This document shows positions 1 to 8,835 of a DNA stretch of 64,000 nt, one piece after another. A program made the translations under genes and the position numbers. The notes below the pieces were generated by a model that saw only the letters and a list, made by a program, of their open reading frames with translations, had not been told where the DNA came from and ran no database searches. The DNA is from Thecamonas trahens ATCC 50062 (Eukaryota; Apusozoa; Apusomonadida; Apusomonadidae), in the NCBI RefSeq assembly GCF_000142905.1, contig NW_013657673.1:510-64509 (forward strand). The letters run 5' to 3'. How positions within the stretch are numbered: the first letter of the stretch is position 1; every line of letters begins with the position of its first letter.

Positions 1-1734
1 TCCTCATCCAACTCGCCCACATCAATGCTCAAGCTCAATCTTCATACCCACCATCCTTCCGCCCGCCACGCCATCCACGTCATGACCCCCTCATCCCCCC
101 CTACCATACTCATTACCACCGATCACCACAAACGACCACCCCCACCCCCTACTCCACCACCATCACTTTTATTGCAGCCACAACTACTACCCCCTTGCCT
201 TGGCCATCCTCACCACCATCCCATCGCGCACTCCGCTTCCTCTTCCTCCTCATCCTCCTCCTCTCCCCGCTCCATCTCACCCGCATCGTCATCCCCGACT
301 CCGACACCGGCATCTGTCAACCATCACAAGTCATACTGCCCAATCTCCCACCAACAGCAATCTCAAGCCACCCCACTCCAACCCAGCTCCCTCTGTTGTC
401 CTTGCCTCGACGGCCACCAGCCGCCAGCCGCCGCCCGCTCGCCCGATCAGCCCCACCTTCATCACCACCTAGCTCCCACCCACCACTAACTATGCAACCC
501 GCGACCACACTTCCGGCCATCACTCGCCCCAAACTAGCTTCAGTACGAGTATCGCTGTCATCGATATCCATTTGCCTCGGCTCATTTCCGCGTCGACTTG
601 TTTTGCCTAGGCGGTTGAGCACGTCCTCGACCTCCCGACCCCGCACATGCCCCCCACCACACTCATTGCAAGATATGGCCAATCTGATTTCACTACTGCC
701 CTACTACACGCCCACACTACCCCTTGCACAATCTCCAATCCACAGCTGTAGTATTCCGGAATCCGAGTTTCGCCGGCTCAGGCCCAAGTTGTTGACCCTG
801 TGTCCCTTCGAAGGTGCTCACCCCCCTGCCGCGTCCCCATCTCCGACCCCCACTCCCCACCATCTCCACCCACAACCACCACACCCACGCCACACGTACT
901 CACTATGCATGCAAACATAGCCACCCACTTCCTGCCCGCCGATACGCACATCAGCCGACGCCAACCCGTCAACAGCATCGCTGCCGGCCGCCTGCTGCTC
1001 GCCGCCGACCGCCGCCCGCCGCCGACCGACCACTGCCGGCACCACCGAGAGCAAGCTAGCCATCGACAGGGCATTGGAGACAATGCATGCGGATAGCCAC
1101 ATCAATGGCAATGACTATCAGTCTGCCCTCCAACCCAGTCCTCCCCTCCCTCCTCCGGCCTTGCCTATCACAGCCCCCGCCGGCCTGCTCATCGCCCGCC
1201 GCCCCTGCTGCCGATCACCGAGCCAGACGACGAAGCCCGGACTGGCCAGGACGAGGAACAACAAGGGAGGGCAAGGGCAAGCGATAGCCAATGCAGTGAT
1301 GGGCTAGAGTGCAGTGGTCTGCCCTCTCTTCCAATCCCAAGCCATCGTCTCCATCGACGTCCATCTCAATCCAATCCGTCCGCCCTCCTCGCCCTCGCCG
1401 CCCAAGCCCCTCCACCCTCATCTTCCACACCCCACACACACCCATCAGCCGTATCATACTCACCTTCATCAAACTGGCCGAGAACAAGCCACTCCTCCTC
1501 TCACTCTCCTCCTCAACCACATCCTCATCCCCGCCTCCCCTCAACCCCTGCACCCACTCCCATCGGCCTACCCATGCCTCAATCCCGATGACTACGGGGG
1601 CACGACCCGATTCTACAACGCGCACGAGTCGCACTGGAGTGAGAGTGATGCACACCGCTCTGCCCACACTTGACGCCAACCCACACGCCCCGCACAGAAG
1701 CACGCTTGTGCATGCCCAACCCAGTAGCAGGTGA
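1..1734. other. C-rich, pyrimidine-biased stretch without a supported gene
   Basis: The + strand is strongly C/T biased with long CCA/CCT/TCC-like runs. Open frames exist on both strands but encode only Pro/Ser/His/Arg low complexity, as expected when stop codons are rare in such composition. It probably holds the promoter and upstream exon(s) of the BAH-like gene that follows, because that gene's first visible codons sit directly after an AG at 1733-1734 (a plausible splice acceptor). I cannot place the upstream exon. Confidence 0.5.
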
Positions 1735-2613
1735 CTTTGTGCTCGTCTCCCCGGTCCGGGCTGCTCTGCACAACTCGCCCGCGTTGACCATGCTCTCTCG
1801 GCCTTGCAACACGGCGACTCGTCCTCGCCTTCCATCGGCATCACGTGGCTTGTCCCCATCGCGGAAGCCGTTGAGGGCGGCCTTGTGGACCACGCAGAGT
1901 ATCTGCGGTTCACAGAGCGTGCCCGGGCTGGTGTCTTTGAGCTCTCGTGCTATGTACTCACCGACATGACTGACGTCGTCGTGTCGCATCAGATCACTCG
2001 CATTGTCTCGGTCCCTCCGGTTCCGCGGGTCATCATCCACGAGGCCGGTGGCAGTGACAAGATCGTCGACCGTCTTGCAAAGGACGACTACGTGTTGGCT
2101 GGCCACTGTTCGGTCGTCTCGCGCTCGTTCCGCCTGCTCTCTGACGACGAGATCAAGTCGGCCCGGCAATCGTCACGCCGAGCCACGTCCGCCGCGCGCC
2201 TCGCCGCCACCACCGCGCCCGTAGACTTTTCGCCCACCAAGCAATCGTCACTTCATTCGTACATCTCGCCCAATCCGTCTCGGGCGCCACAGCAGGGCCT
2301 CAAGTCGCAGACCTCGCCAGCGATCTCGTCGCCGCCGGTCTACTCGAAACTGTTCCAGACCTCCTATGCAAGCCAGCCAGCCACGTCCCGCAAGCGTCAG
2401 CTCGACTTACAGCCGCCTCGTGCACAGCAGCCCAAGTTTGCCCGCCTTCTCGATCAGCCTCCCGCCGGGAAGCGTGGCAAGCACATGGTCGACGCCGCCA
2501 AGACCAAGCGCAAGCCGCGCAAGCGCTACGACCATCGCCGCAGCAATGCGCTTGTGCAGATCGCGCAGACTGGCAGCAAGCCGAACCGCAACCGCTACTC
2601 CAGTCTTCGTTGA
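1735..2613 (+). CDS. BAH-like domain protein with basic C-terminal tail (5' end missing)
   Basis: The visible exon begins GDFVLVSPVRAALH after an acceptor-like AG. It runs into VDHALSALQHGD if one C is added to the CCC at about 1778-1780, then continues unbroken to the stop at 2613. The order GDFVLV, then ITWLVPIAEAV, then FELSCYVLTDMTDVVV followed by ITRIVSV resembles the strand order of BAH chromatin domains (GD-V-V start, W-hydrophobic-P, E-L, hydrophobic end), but the match is by eye. The second half is Ser/Thr/Pro-rich and ends in a Lys/Arg-rich segment (KTKRKPRKRYDHRR) like a nuclear localisation signal. The likely role is a nuclear, chromatin-associated protein. The first exon and start codon are not identified. 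Its 3' end faces the CTF8 gene, 16 bases away. Confidence 0.5.
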   Translation, partial: LCARLPGPGCSAQLARVDHALSALQHGDSSSPSIGITWLVPIAEAVEGGLVDHAEYLRFTERARAGVFELSCYVLTDMTDVVVSHQITRIVSVPPVPRVIIHEAGGSDKIVDRLAKDDYVLAGHCSVVSRSFRLLSDDEIKSARQSSRRATSAARLAATTAPVDFSPTKQSSLHSYISPNPSRAPQQGLKSQTSPAISSPPVYSKLFQTSYASQPATSRKRQLDLQPPRAQQPKFARLLDQPPAGKRGKHMVDAAKTKRKPRKRYDHRRSNALVQIAQTGSKPNRNRYSSLR

Positions 2614-2629
2614 TCCTTGCCGTCGCCGG

Positions 2630-3334
2630 CTACGGCATGAGCAGCTTGCGCCGCTTGGGATTCGCAGCCTCGCTCTCAGCCCCGTCGTCGCTGACGGCCG
2701 CCGCCCCTCGCCCTCGCCCGCATTCTCGCCCGCAGTAGACTTGGATAGAGGCTGCGGGTGGTGTGGAAAGTAGATCTTGCGTCGGATAACACCCACAATT
2801 TCAAACGATGTCTCGGTCGCCAGCGTGCCCGTCCGCACACGCTTCATCGCCGCCAGCGGGTGCTTGAGCGTCACCACCGAGCCCTCCAGGAGATGGCTCC
2901 CGATGATCAGCGTAGCCGAGTTCTACCACACACCGTGCCGCCCAATCTCATGCATAAGTACTGCCTATCTCTCCTCTCCCTCTCCCTCTCTCCACACGCT
3001 GCCCTTGCCACCTACGTCGTCGTTGACGGTAAGCTTGCCGAGCCTCCGCGCCGAGTACTCGGTCACCCCGTCCAAAACGCCCTGCAACTCGACCATGGTC
3101 CACTCTAGCGTCCCCGAGCCACCCGGCACACACACAGTCCACCGCATAGGCTCAAGCTTCTGGTGCGACGTGTGGTGTGAGCTCTGTGAATCGTGACCCC
3201 GCCGCCGTCGTCTCGGGTAGAATCTTCACACTCGGTTGAGTCGGTGCCTGCTGCCGAGTCGGCCAGCTCAAACGCACCGTGACCTTACTTGGACCCTGGA
3301 CGTCCACGCCTGTCTCTGCACCGAGCCATGTCAA
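2630..3334 (-). CDS. CHTF8: CTF8, subunit of the alternative clamp loader Ctf18-RFC
   Basis: CTF8 works with Ctf18 and Dcc1 in an RFC-like complex that loads PCNA for sister-chromatid cohesion and the replication checkpoint. The family signature is clear: LEWTMVELQGVLDGV, then RLGKLTVNDD, an intron starting GTAGGT, then SATLIIGSHLLEGSVVTL and EIVGVIRRKIYFPHHPQPL. A 50-nt intron near 2690-2745 (weak GTCTAC donor, TCAG acceptor) keeps phase and gives the tail NPKRRKLLMP and a stop at 2630-2632, which reads like a nuclear targeting tail. The N-terminus is uncertain: a beta-strand-like KVTVRLSW (about 3280) probably belongs to it, but the join to the LEWTM exon changes frame and I could not fix the intron. 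Its 5' end touches the start of the next + strand gene. Confidence 0.8.
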
Positions 3335-3879
3335 CTCCGAGCGCAGCTGCCCTCACTTCGTCGCAGCTTGATGCCCTTCTAGAGTCCGCCAACTTTCTTG
3401 CTGCTGGAGGGGAGACCTCGCTCTCCGCGCCCGAGCTTGTCGAGTACTACGGGCTACAGCAAGAGCCTGATCTGGTGTGGGGCGTCGACTGGAGCAAGCA
3501 GGATCTCGATCCTGTCCTTGTTGCTGCCACAGAGGCGTCTGCGACTGGCCCTGCTGATCCTACAGAGTCCGCCACCACCCCTCTTCGGTGCACTGTGGCA
3601 TCTGCGTCTCTCCGGGCCGACTCGATCAAGCTCGCCAACCTCCTGCCGCTCTCGCTCCGCCTTGTTGCTCCTGTCCCGGAAACTAATCGCGATCCCTCGG
3701 CTGCTGCCTCGCCTCAGGTGCCTGCGCCGGTGGCTACTGCGCTTGCATCAAAAGCACTGGCCCCCGCTGATGATCTCCGCCGTCGCATCAACGCGGCACG
3801 CATGCGCAAGCGCATGCAGCCCACTGCCCCGCCGCAGGCACCTCCATCCAAAAAGAGCAAGTCGCTGGCGAGCACATGA
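3328..3879 (+). CDS. Hypothetical protein, Ala/Ser/Pro-rich with basic tail
   Basis: This is a complete 183-aa frame starting ATG TCA ACT and ending TGA. I do not recognise the family. The N-terminal third has an ordered look (SSQLDALLESANFLAAGG, then LVEYYGLQQEPDLVWGVDW). The rest is Ala/Pro-rich and ends in a basic cluster (RRRINAARMRKRMQ, then SKKSKS), suggesting a nuclear or nucleic-acid-associated protein. It is divergent from CTF8, with start regions essentially abutting at 3328-3334, so the two must share a very short bidirectional promoter or overlap in their 5' ends. Third-position GC is high, as in neighbouring genes, which supports real coding. Confidence 0.6.
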   Translation: MSTPSAAALTSSQLDALLESANFLAAGGETSLSAPELVEYYGLQQEPDLVWGVDWSKQDLDPVLVAATEASATGPADPTESATTPLRCTVASASLRADSIKLANLLPLSLRLVAPVPETNRDPSAAASPQVPAPVATALASKALAPADDLRRRINAARMRKRMQPTAPPQAPPSKKSKSLAST

Positions 3880-3906
3880 TCGCCCTCTCATTCGTGTGTA
3901 TTCGGC

Positions 3907-3939
3907 TCACTCGACATCCTCTTCTACGCCGCTGCCGTC

Positions 3940-3970
<31 letters not shown>

Positions 3971-5037
3971 TCCGTCTCCTCTCGGACGACAAACCACTCG
4001 CCACGCTGGATGTCGCGGAGCGCGACGAGGACGCCGACTGCCTCGCCGTCGTCATCCTCAGCCCACGCCACACCGCAGTTGCCATCCGGCGCATGCGGGA
4101 GCTCAGCCTCGGGCATGTCGCCTTCGGTGAAGAGCACAGTACCCTCCTCCACGTCGTCGGCGGCGTAAAGGCCGTCCTTGTTGGTCACAGGGCCGAGCTC
4201 GTCGTCGCTACCCTCGTCACCGCTGCTGCCTGGGCTGTGCTCCACAGCGTTGTCATCGAGAAACACATCGTGTGCCACAGAGAGCGACAGCTGGGTCCGC
4301 GGCAAATGAGTGCAATGCCACCACGAGACCGTGTCGACAACAAGCACGTCGCCCGCGCTACACGGGATGGTGTACACCACGCCGTCGCGCCGGATCCGCC
4401 ACACCTTGATCCCTGCCAGCTGAATGTGCCATGTTGCATTGCAGTTGACCGAGTCAGTGTGCTCGCGCCGGCCCTGCAGCGGCTCATCATTGATGTTGCG
4501 GCCGGCAAAGACCCAGACGCATGGCGAGACATACATCGGCCGATCCGGGTCCGCCAGCGGGAGCACGGCCAACGGCAGCGCCGCGTCCACACCTGCCACC
4601 AGCGCACGCGCGCCCTGGGCCACGTACGACGCGTACCACTGCTCACCGTCGTCGCCATTGCGCGATGCCGCCGCCCGTAGCTCTGCCAGGTCCTTGGGCG
4701 TGCCCTTGGTCGTCGACTCCATCGTCCACGTCTCGCCGATCTTGTCCTCATAACCGACGCAAGCCTCCAGAACCCGACCAGCAGCCTGGATCTCGCCATC
4801 CGCGCTCAGAATCCCGGCTTCGACCGCTGCCCCGGGCAGAAAGGCCACGCCATGCTCTGCAAACACTCTCTCCCAGTTCGCCAGCGTCGTCCGGATGGGC
4901 AGCTCATCGAGGCCGCGACCACGGACAGCCCGCTCGGCCTCGCCACCACTTGCGCCGGCTTCGCCACCACCGTCATCCAGCCGCCGCTTCCGCCCGGTCC
5001 TCTCCCCGCCCTTGCGCAATGTCTCTACCTCCGCCAT
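3907..5037 (-). CDS. Cupin/JmjC-like 2-oxoglutarate oxygenase fused to a SET-like remnant
   Basis: This 376-aa protein has a basic N-terminus (TGRKRRLDD). The middle region carries REHTDSVNCNATWHIQLAG with an HxD pair, then GIKVWRI, then DVLVVDTVSWWHCTHLP with the distal His. Together these make the HxD...H iron-binding layout of JmjC/cupin-8 oxygenases. After an acidic linker comes GLYAADDVEEGTVLF, an NC pair, and VALRDIQRGEWFVV, which mirrors the start (G-hydrophobic-A-x-D-hydrophobic-x-x-G) and end (A-x-x-D-I-x-x-G-E) of SET methyltransferase domains. The catalytic centre between them is much shorter than in true SET domains. The tail is an Asp run from a GTC/ATC repeat (about 3941-3972). 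The role is unproven; a protein or histone hydroxylase or demethylase is an inference. It is convergent with the gene ending at 3879. Confidence 0.6.
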
Positions 5038-5187
5038 AGCCTCCTCTCGTCCACGTTCCGCCGCCCAAAGGTCGGGCCGAGTTGAGTCGTGCCGCGTCTG
5101 CAGGACGCCCGTCGCCGCAGTCAGTCGGCAACACTTGTCCGTCGCCTACACACACGCATTTATACCTCACACACGCGCGCCAGTCTC

Positions 5188-6296
5188 ATGAGTAGCGACG
5201 GTTCCGCACAGCCGCTGTTGGACCTCGCTGGGTTTCCGAGCCCACACGGTGCTGGAGCAGAGCGAGGCGATGCGCCACTGCCGCTTAACCCGCCGACGCC
5301 TGGGAAGAAGGCGAAGAAGGGCAAGGGCAAGGGCGGAAAGGGCACGGGCAAGGGCGGAAAGGGGAAGGCTGGAAAGAGCAAGGTTGATGCTGAGACTCGG
5401 CTCGGCTCGGCTGCACCATCGCCCGGCGCGAACACCGACGACGCCGATGATGATGTTGATGGTGATGATGATGATGATGATGACAATGCGGAGAACAGCG
5501 CGGGGGCAATGGCGAGAAAGACGGCGGCAAAGGTGGCGGTGGCGGCGGAAAGAAGAAGAAGAAGATCAAGAAGCTGAAGCGGCAGGTTGAGATGCTCGAG
5601 GCGTCGGCGCTGGCGCTGGTGCTTGAGCTGGACAAGTCGGCGCAGCTGGAGGCGCTCGAGGAGGGCGTTAGGGTCAAGATGGAGGCGCTGCGGTTTGCTG
5701 TGACCGGTGACTCGAACCCGGTGGCTGGCCATGAGCTGCTCGGCGACGTTGCCAATGCGTCGGGTGGTGTCGGGACTGGCGCGTCGATCAACGGCGACGA
5801 CGGCGGAAGCCTGCTGGAAGGTATGGCTCCCGAGTTGGATGCGCTCGCGCAGCTGGAGGCAGCCAAGCAAGCAGCCAAGGACCAGAAGAAGCGTGAGAAG
5901 ATGATACAGAAAGAGGAGCTCAAGGTGCTGGCCCGGATGAAGGAGCCGCGTACGCTGCTGGCCAACGAGCGGACGTTTCTGTCATGGGCGGCGTCGTCGC
6001 TGCGCCTCGGCGCCATCGGCACCGCACTCATTACCTTCTTTGGCCACACCGCTTTCGCCATGTTCCTCGGCTGTGCGCTGTGGACCATTGCAGTTGTCTA
6101 CCTCGCGTACTCGATCCGCCGTTACCGGCAGCGCGCGCAGGCGCTGCTCACCGCCTCGGACGGGCCTTTCCTGGACGTAGCGGGGCCTGTCTCGTTTGTG
6201 GGCATCATCATTGTTGCCATTGTGCTCTACATCTCGTTCTTTGTCATTGCGGGGCCGCAGCCCAAGGTTCACTTTCAGTCTGCCAAGAGCAGTTGA
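5188..6296 (+). CDS. VTC1-like DUF202 membrane protein with long charged N-terminus
   Basis: The C-terminal 120 residues match the VTC1/DUF202 three-helix membrane domain: KEPRTLLANERTFLSWAASS followed by a first helix LRLGAIGTALITFF, a second FLGCALWTIAVVYLAY with an IRRYRQRAQAL loop, and a third VGIIIVAIVLYISFFVIAG. In VTC complexes this domain forms the channel that moves polyphosphate into the vacuole or acidocalcisome. The roughly 240-aa N-terminus is a Gly/Lys repeat (KKGKGKGGKG type), an Asp run and a predicted coiled coil, and it lacks SPX and the VTC4-type catalytic tunnel. The frame shifts once at the G run near 5502-5506; adding one G joins NSAGGNGEKDGG to KKKKKIKKLKRQVEMLE. With that correction it is 369 aa. 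Polyphosphate kinase PPK1 lies 1.6 kb downstream on the same strand. Confidence 0.8.
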
Positions 6297-6863
6297 TTGC
6301 GCTTGTTTGCGAGAAGCCGCGCGCCGAAAACAGCCTGCTCCCCCTCCGCAACCTGTCTGGCTCGTCCGATGAAGATGGTGCGACGTTGGGTACGCTCGTC
6401 AACACTGCCGACGAGAACTATGACCCCGCCCCGCCTCGTCGTTGCCGTCGCTGCTGCAGCCAGCAGCTGGCCCACAGTGAAACTGTCACGTACGCCCGCC
6501 CACATCTTCCTCCCGACCAACAGCACTATACAGTTGGTTGAGGCGGCTCTTCGTCATCGCCACACACACAACGAATGCCTGGCAGCCTCGAACTATTCTC
6601 CAAACAAGCAACTTTCACAGGCCATCGGGAGGGAGGGGGTACAGAAAACGCAGAGGGGAGCGAGACGCAGCGCAGAAAGTTGAAGATAATGGACAGCGCG
6701 AGCGCGCACTCGCCGTAAGGACATCGGCGACACAGGAGACAGGCCGCCCGCCGGCAACCGACAGAGGCCGGCGGAACGGAGAGCCAGAAACAGTGATGAA
6801 CGTCACCGCTGCAGACGTAGGTGAACCTGAGGCTGAAGCTGTTGTTGTCACAATGGTGGCTGC

Positions 6864-6911
<48 letters not shown>

Positions 6912-6933
6912 AGCTAGTGTCGTCGTCACTGCC
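6297..6933. other. Convergent intergenic region
   Basis: This lies between the 3' ends of the VTC1-like gene (+) and the Cx9C gene (-). It has mixed composition, no credible reading frame, and a GTT microsatellite at its right end, listed separately. Confidence 0.6.
6865..6911. repeat. (GTT)n microsatellite, about 16 copies
   Basis: This is a pure GTT run just beyond the stop codon of the minus-strand Cx9C gene, so it lies in that gene's 3' untranslated region as (AAC)n. It is not coding on either strand in a supported gene. Confidence 0.95.
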
Positions 6934-7544
6934 TTACATCATCGAGAACTGGGCGACCTTGGACTGGAACGCCTGCATGCACGCATCCAATGTGTTGGCA
7001 AACGACTCGCACTTGCGGGTGGCGGCATCAGGCGAGAGGCCCTCGTTGGCCTTCATGCACTCGGACATGGCCTCAAACTGCTGCGGGCAGGCGACCGACA
7101 TCATGCACAGCGCCGACTGGATGGAGACCTCCTGGCACTGCTGCGGCATGGCCTCAAACTGCAACCACCGACACTCTCATTGTGAGCCATACAGACATAC
7201 ACACACCGAGCCGCATGCTCTTCCACTGCGTACCCGCTCTACCCCACTCATCCCCTCGCTGTCCTCTTGCTATCCGCCTCCCAGGGGCTCTCCAGCCCCT
7301 CTCGGCTGCCCCACTCCGTCGCCTGCCAACGCGTCACCATCCAAACGTCACAACGCCGTCACCCGCTGCCCCTTCCTACAGCCTACACCCTAGCCTAGAC
7401 ACCCACACTGGGCCCACCACAGTCTACATAGACACATGCACGTACGTTCTGGCCGTAGCGCTGCTGGCACTGGGCGGCAATCTGGCCAACAGAGCCGCAC
7501 CGGCGGCCGATCTCGTCGACTTGGGCAGAGGTAGTGGGATCCAT
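6934..7544 (-). CDS. Quadruple Cx9C protein, predicted mitochondrial intermembrane space
   Basis: Two exons: 7446-7544 (33 codons, ending QQRYGQN) and 6934-7158 (starting FEAMPQQC). The intron (7159-7445) starts GTACGTGC and ends TTGCAG, phase 0. The 107-aa product has four exact C-x9-C spacings: CGSVGQIAAQC, CQEVSIQSALC, CPQQFEAMSEC and CESFANTLDAC, so two twin-Cx9C (CHCH-like) helical hairpins in one chain. Cx9C proteins are imported into the intermembrane space and oxidised by Mia40/Erv1; many are respiratory-complex subunits or assembly factors. I cannot assign an ortholog. The first codon is preceded by an in-frame open stretch, so a longer N-terminus is possible but unlikely. Splice site and start come from reading frame and motif logic only. 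Confidence 0.8.
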
Positions 7545-7883
7545 GTTGATTGGTTGTGAGCGTTGAAGTGGGGTGTCGCCCAATGCCAGCGTCAGCGGTA
7601 GAGCCGGAAGAGCCAGAGCCGCACACAGCCCCTGTGTGGCAGGGGGCAGGGTCAGGACCCGGTGCTTGATGAGTGGCCAGCATTGGCCAGTCCATGAACC
7701 AGCCCATGGCAAGGATGGCGAGCAGAGCTTTGCTCCGCAAGCATCGCCGCAGGCATCAGCAGCCGATGACAATCGCCGCAGCAATGAGCAACAGACAAGG
7801 CGGCCGTGACGAAACGTACATGACACTCGCGTGACGTGGGCGAGGCCGAGGTGCTCCGCCACTGCACCGCCGCCACCCCTCTC
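7545..7883. other. Divergent promoter region between Cx9C gene and PPK1
   Basis: There are 339 bases between the two start codons. I see no TATA box or coding frame I would defend. A minus-strand open stretch encoding a hydrophobic Met-rich segment (around 7650-7740) is noted but not called. Confidence 0.5.
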
Positions 7884-8800
7884 ATGCCTCACCGCAAGCG
7901 CAAGGCCAGGCCAATGCTGCCCACCCCGCAGGTGGGGCTCAACGTCAACGACATCATGCCGCACGGCCGCACCCCGCCTTCGCCGCACATTACTCCGGTC
8001 GACCGCGACGACGCCGGCTCAGCTCCCGTGGCTCTCGCCTCTCGCATGCAGGCCCCGCCACACGCCCAGCCTGCAGCGAGTACCAATGGTACTGGAGACA
8101 GCGGCCGGCCAGCGACTGTCGCTCGTCCGGGAAGCCAGCAGCACCCGCCGCTGCCCGCAAGCCACCCGTCTGCCGTCCCGGACACCCCGCCGTCGACGAG
8201 CTCCACTCCGCTCGGCGTCGATGCAAAGACGGGTCCGAGCAACGGCAAGCAGAGTCATGCCTTCCCGACCTCGCTCGTCTCATCGACCGTCCACGACAAG
8301 GAGGACACGCCGTCAGCTGTCGCCATCGCCTCGCCCATGATCGCCAAGCCCTCGACCCGGTTCTCCATCTCGCCGTCGGCTACCCTCCCTACCTCGGTCA
8401 TGCCGGCTGTGCCCTCCCTCCCTGCCGACAAGCACCAGCAGAACCAGAAGGGTCAGCAGAACCACGCCTCTCCGCACGCACCCGAGGCGGACTCGGCCAA
8501 ACCCCCGCGATAGACACCCCGCCGGCCAAGACCGCCCGCCACCCGACCGACGATCCGGCTCTGGTTGCTACGCCGGAGCCCGCCTCGGCCGCCGCCGCCA
8601 CCACCACCGCCGGCCCTGCGGCAACCGCTGCCGCACCTCCGACAAGCACGCAAGCCGCCACCCCGCCGTCACCCTCGCCTGGCGACGATGCCGAGCCCGA
8701 CTCGGCTCCGGCATCGGCCATGTCGACGCCGCCCGGCTCGTCGGCCGGCACCTCACGCCCGTCGCATGCTCCCGGCCACAGCGGCCTCGGCGCATCGGCC

Positions 8801-8835
<35 letters not shown>

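Noticed and set aside
195-920. A 241-codon frame starting with a hydrophobic segment
   Set aside because: The sequence is C/T-rich low complexity; the protein is Pro/Ser/His-rich throughout and has no conserved motif or consistent codon bias.
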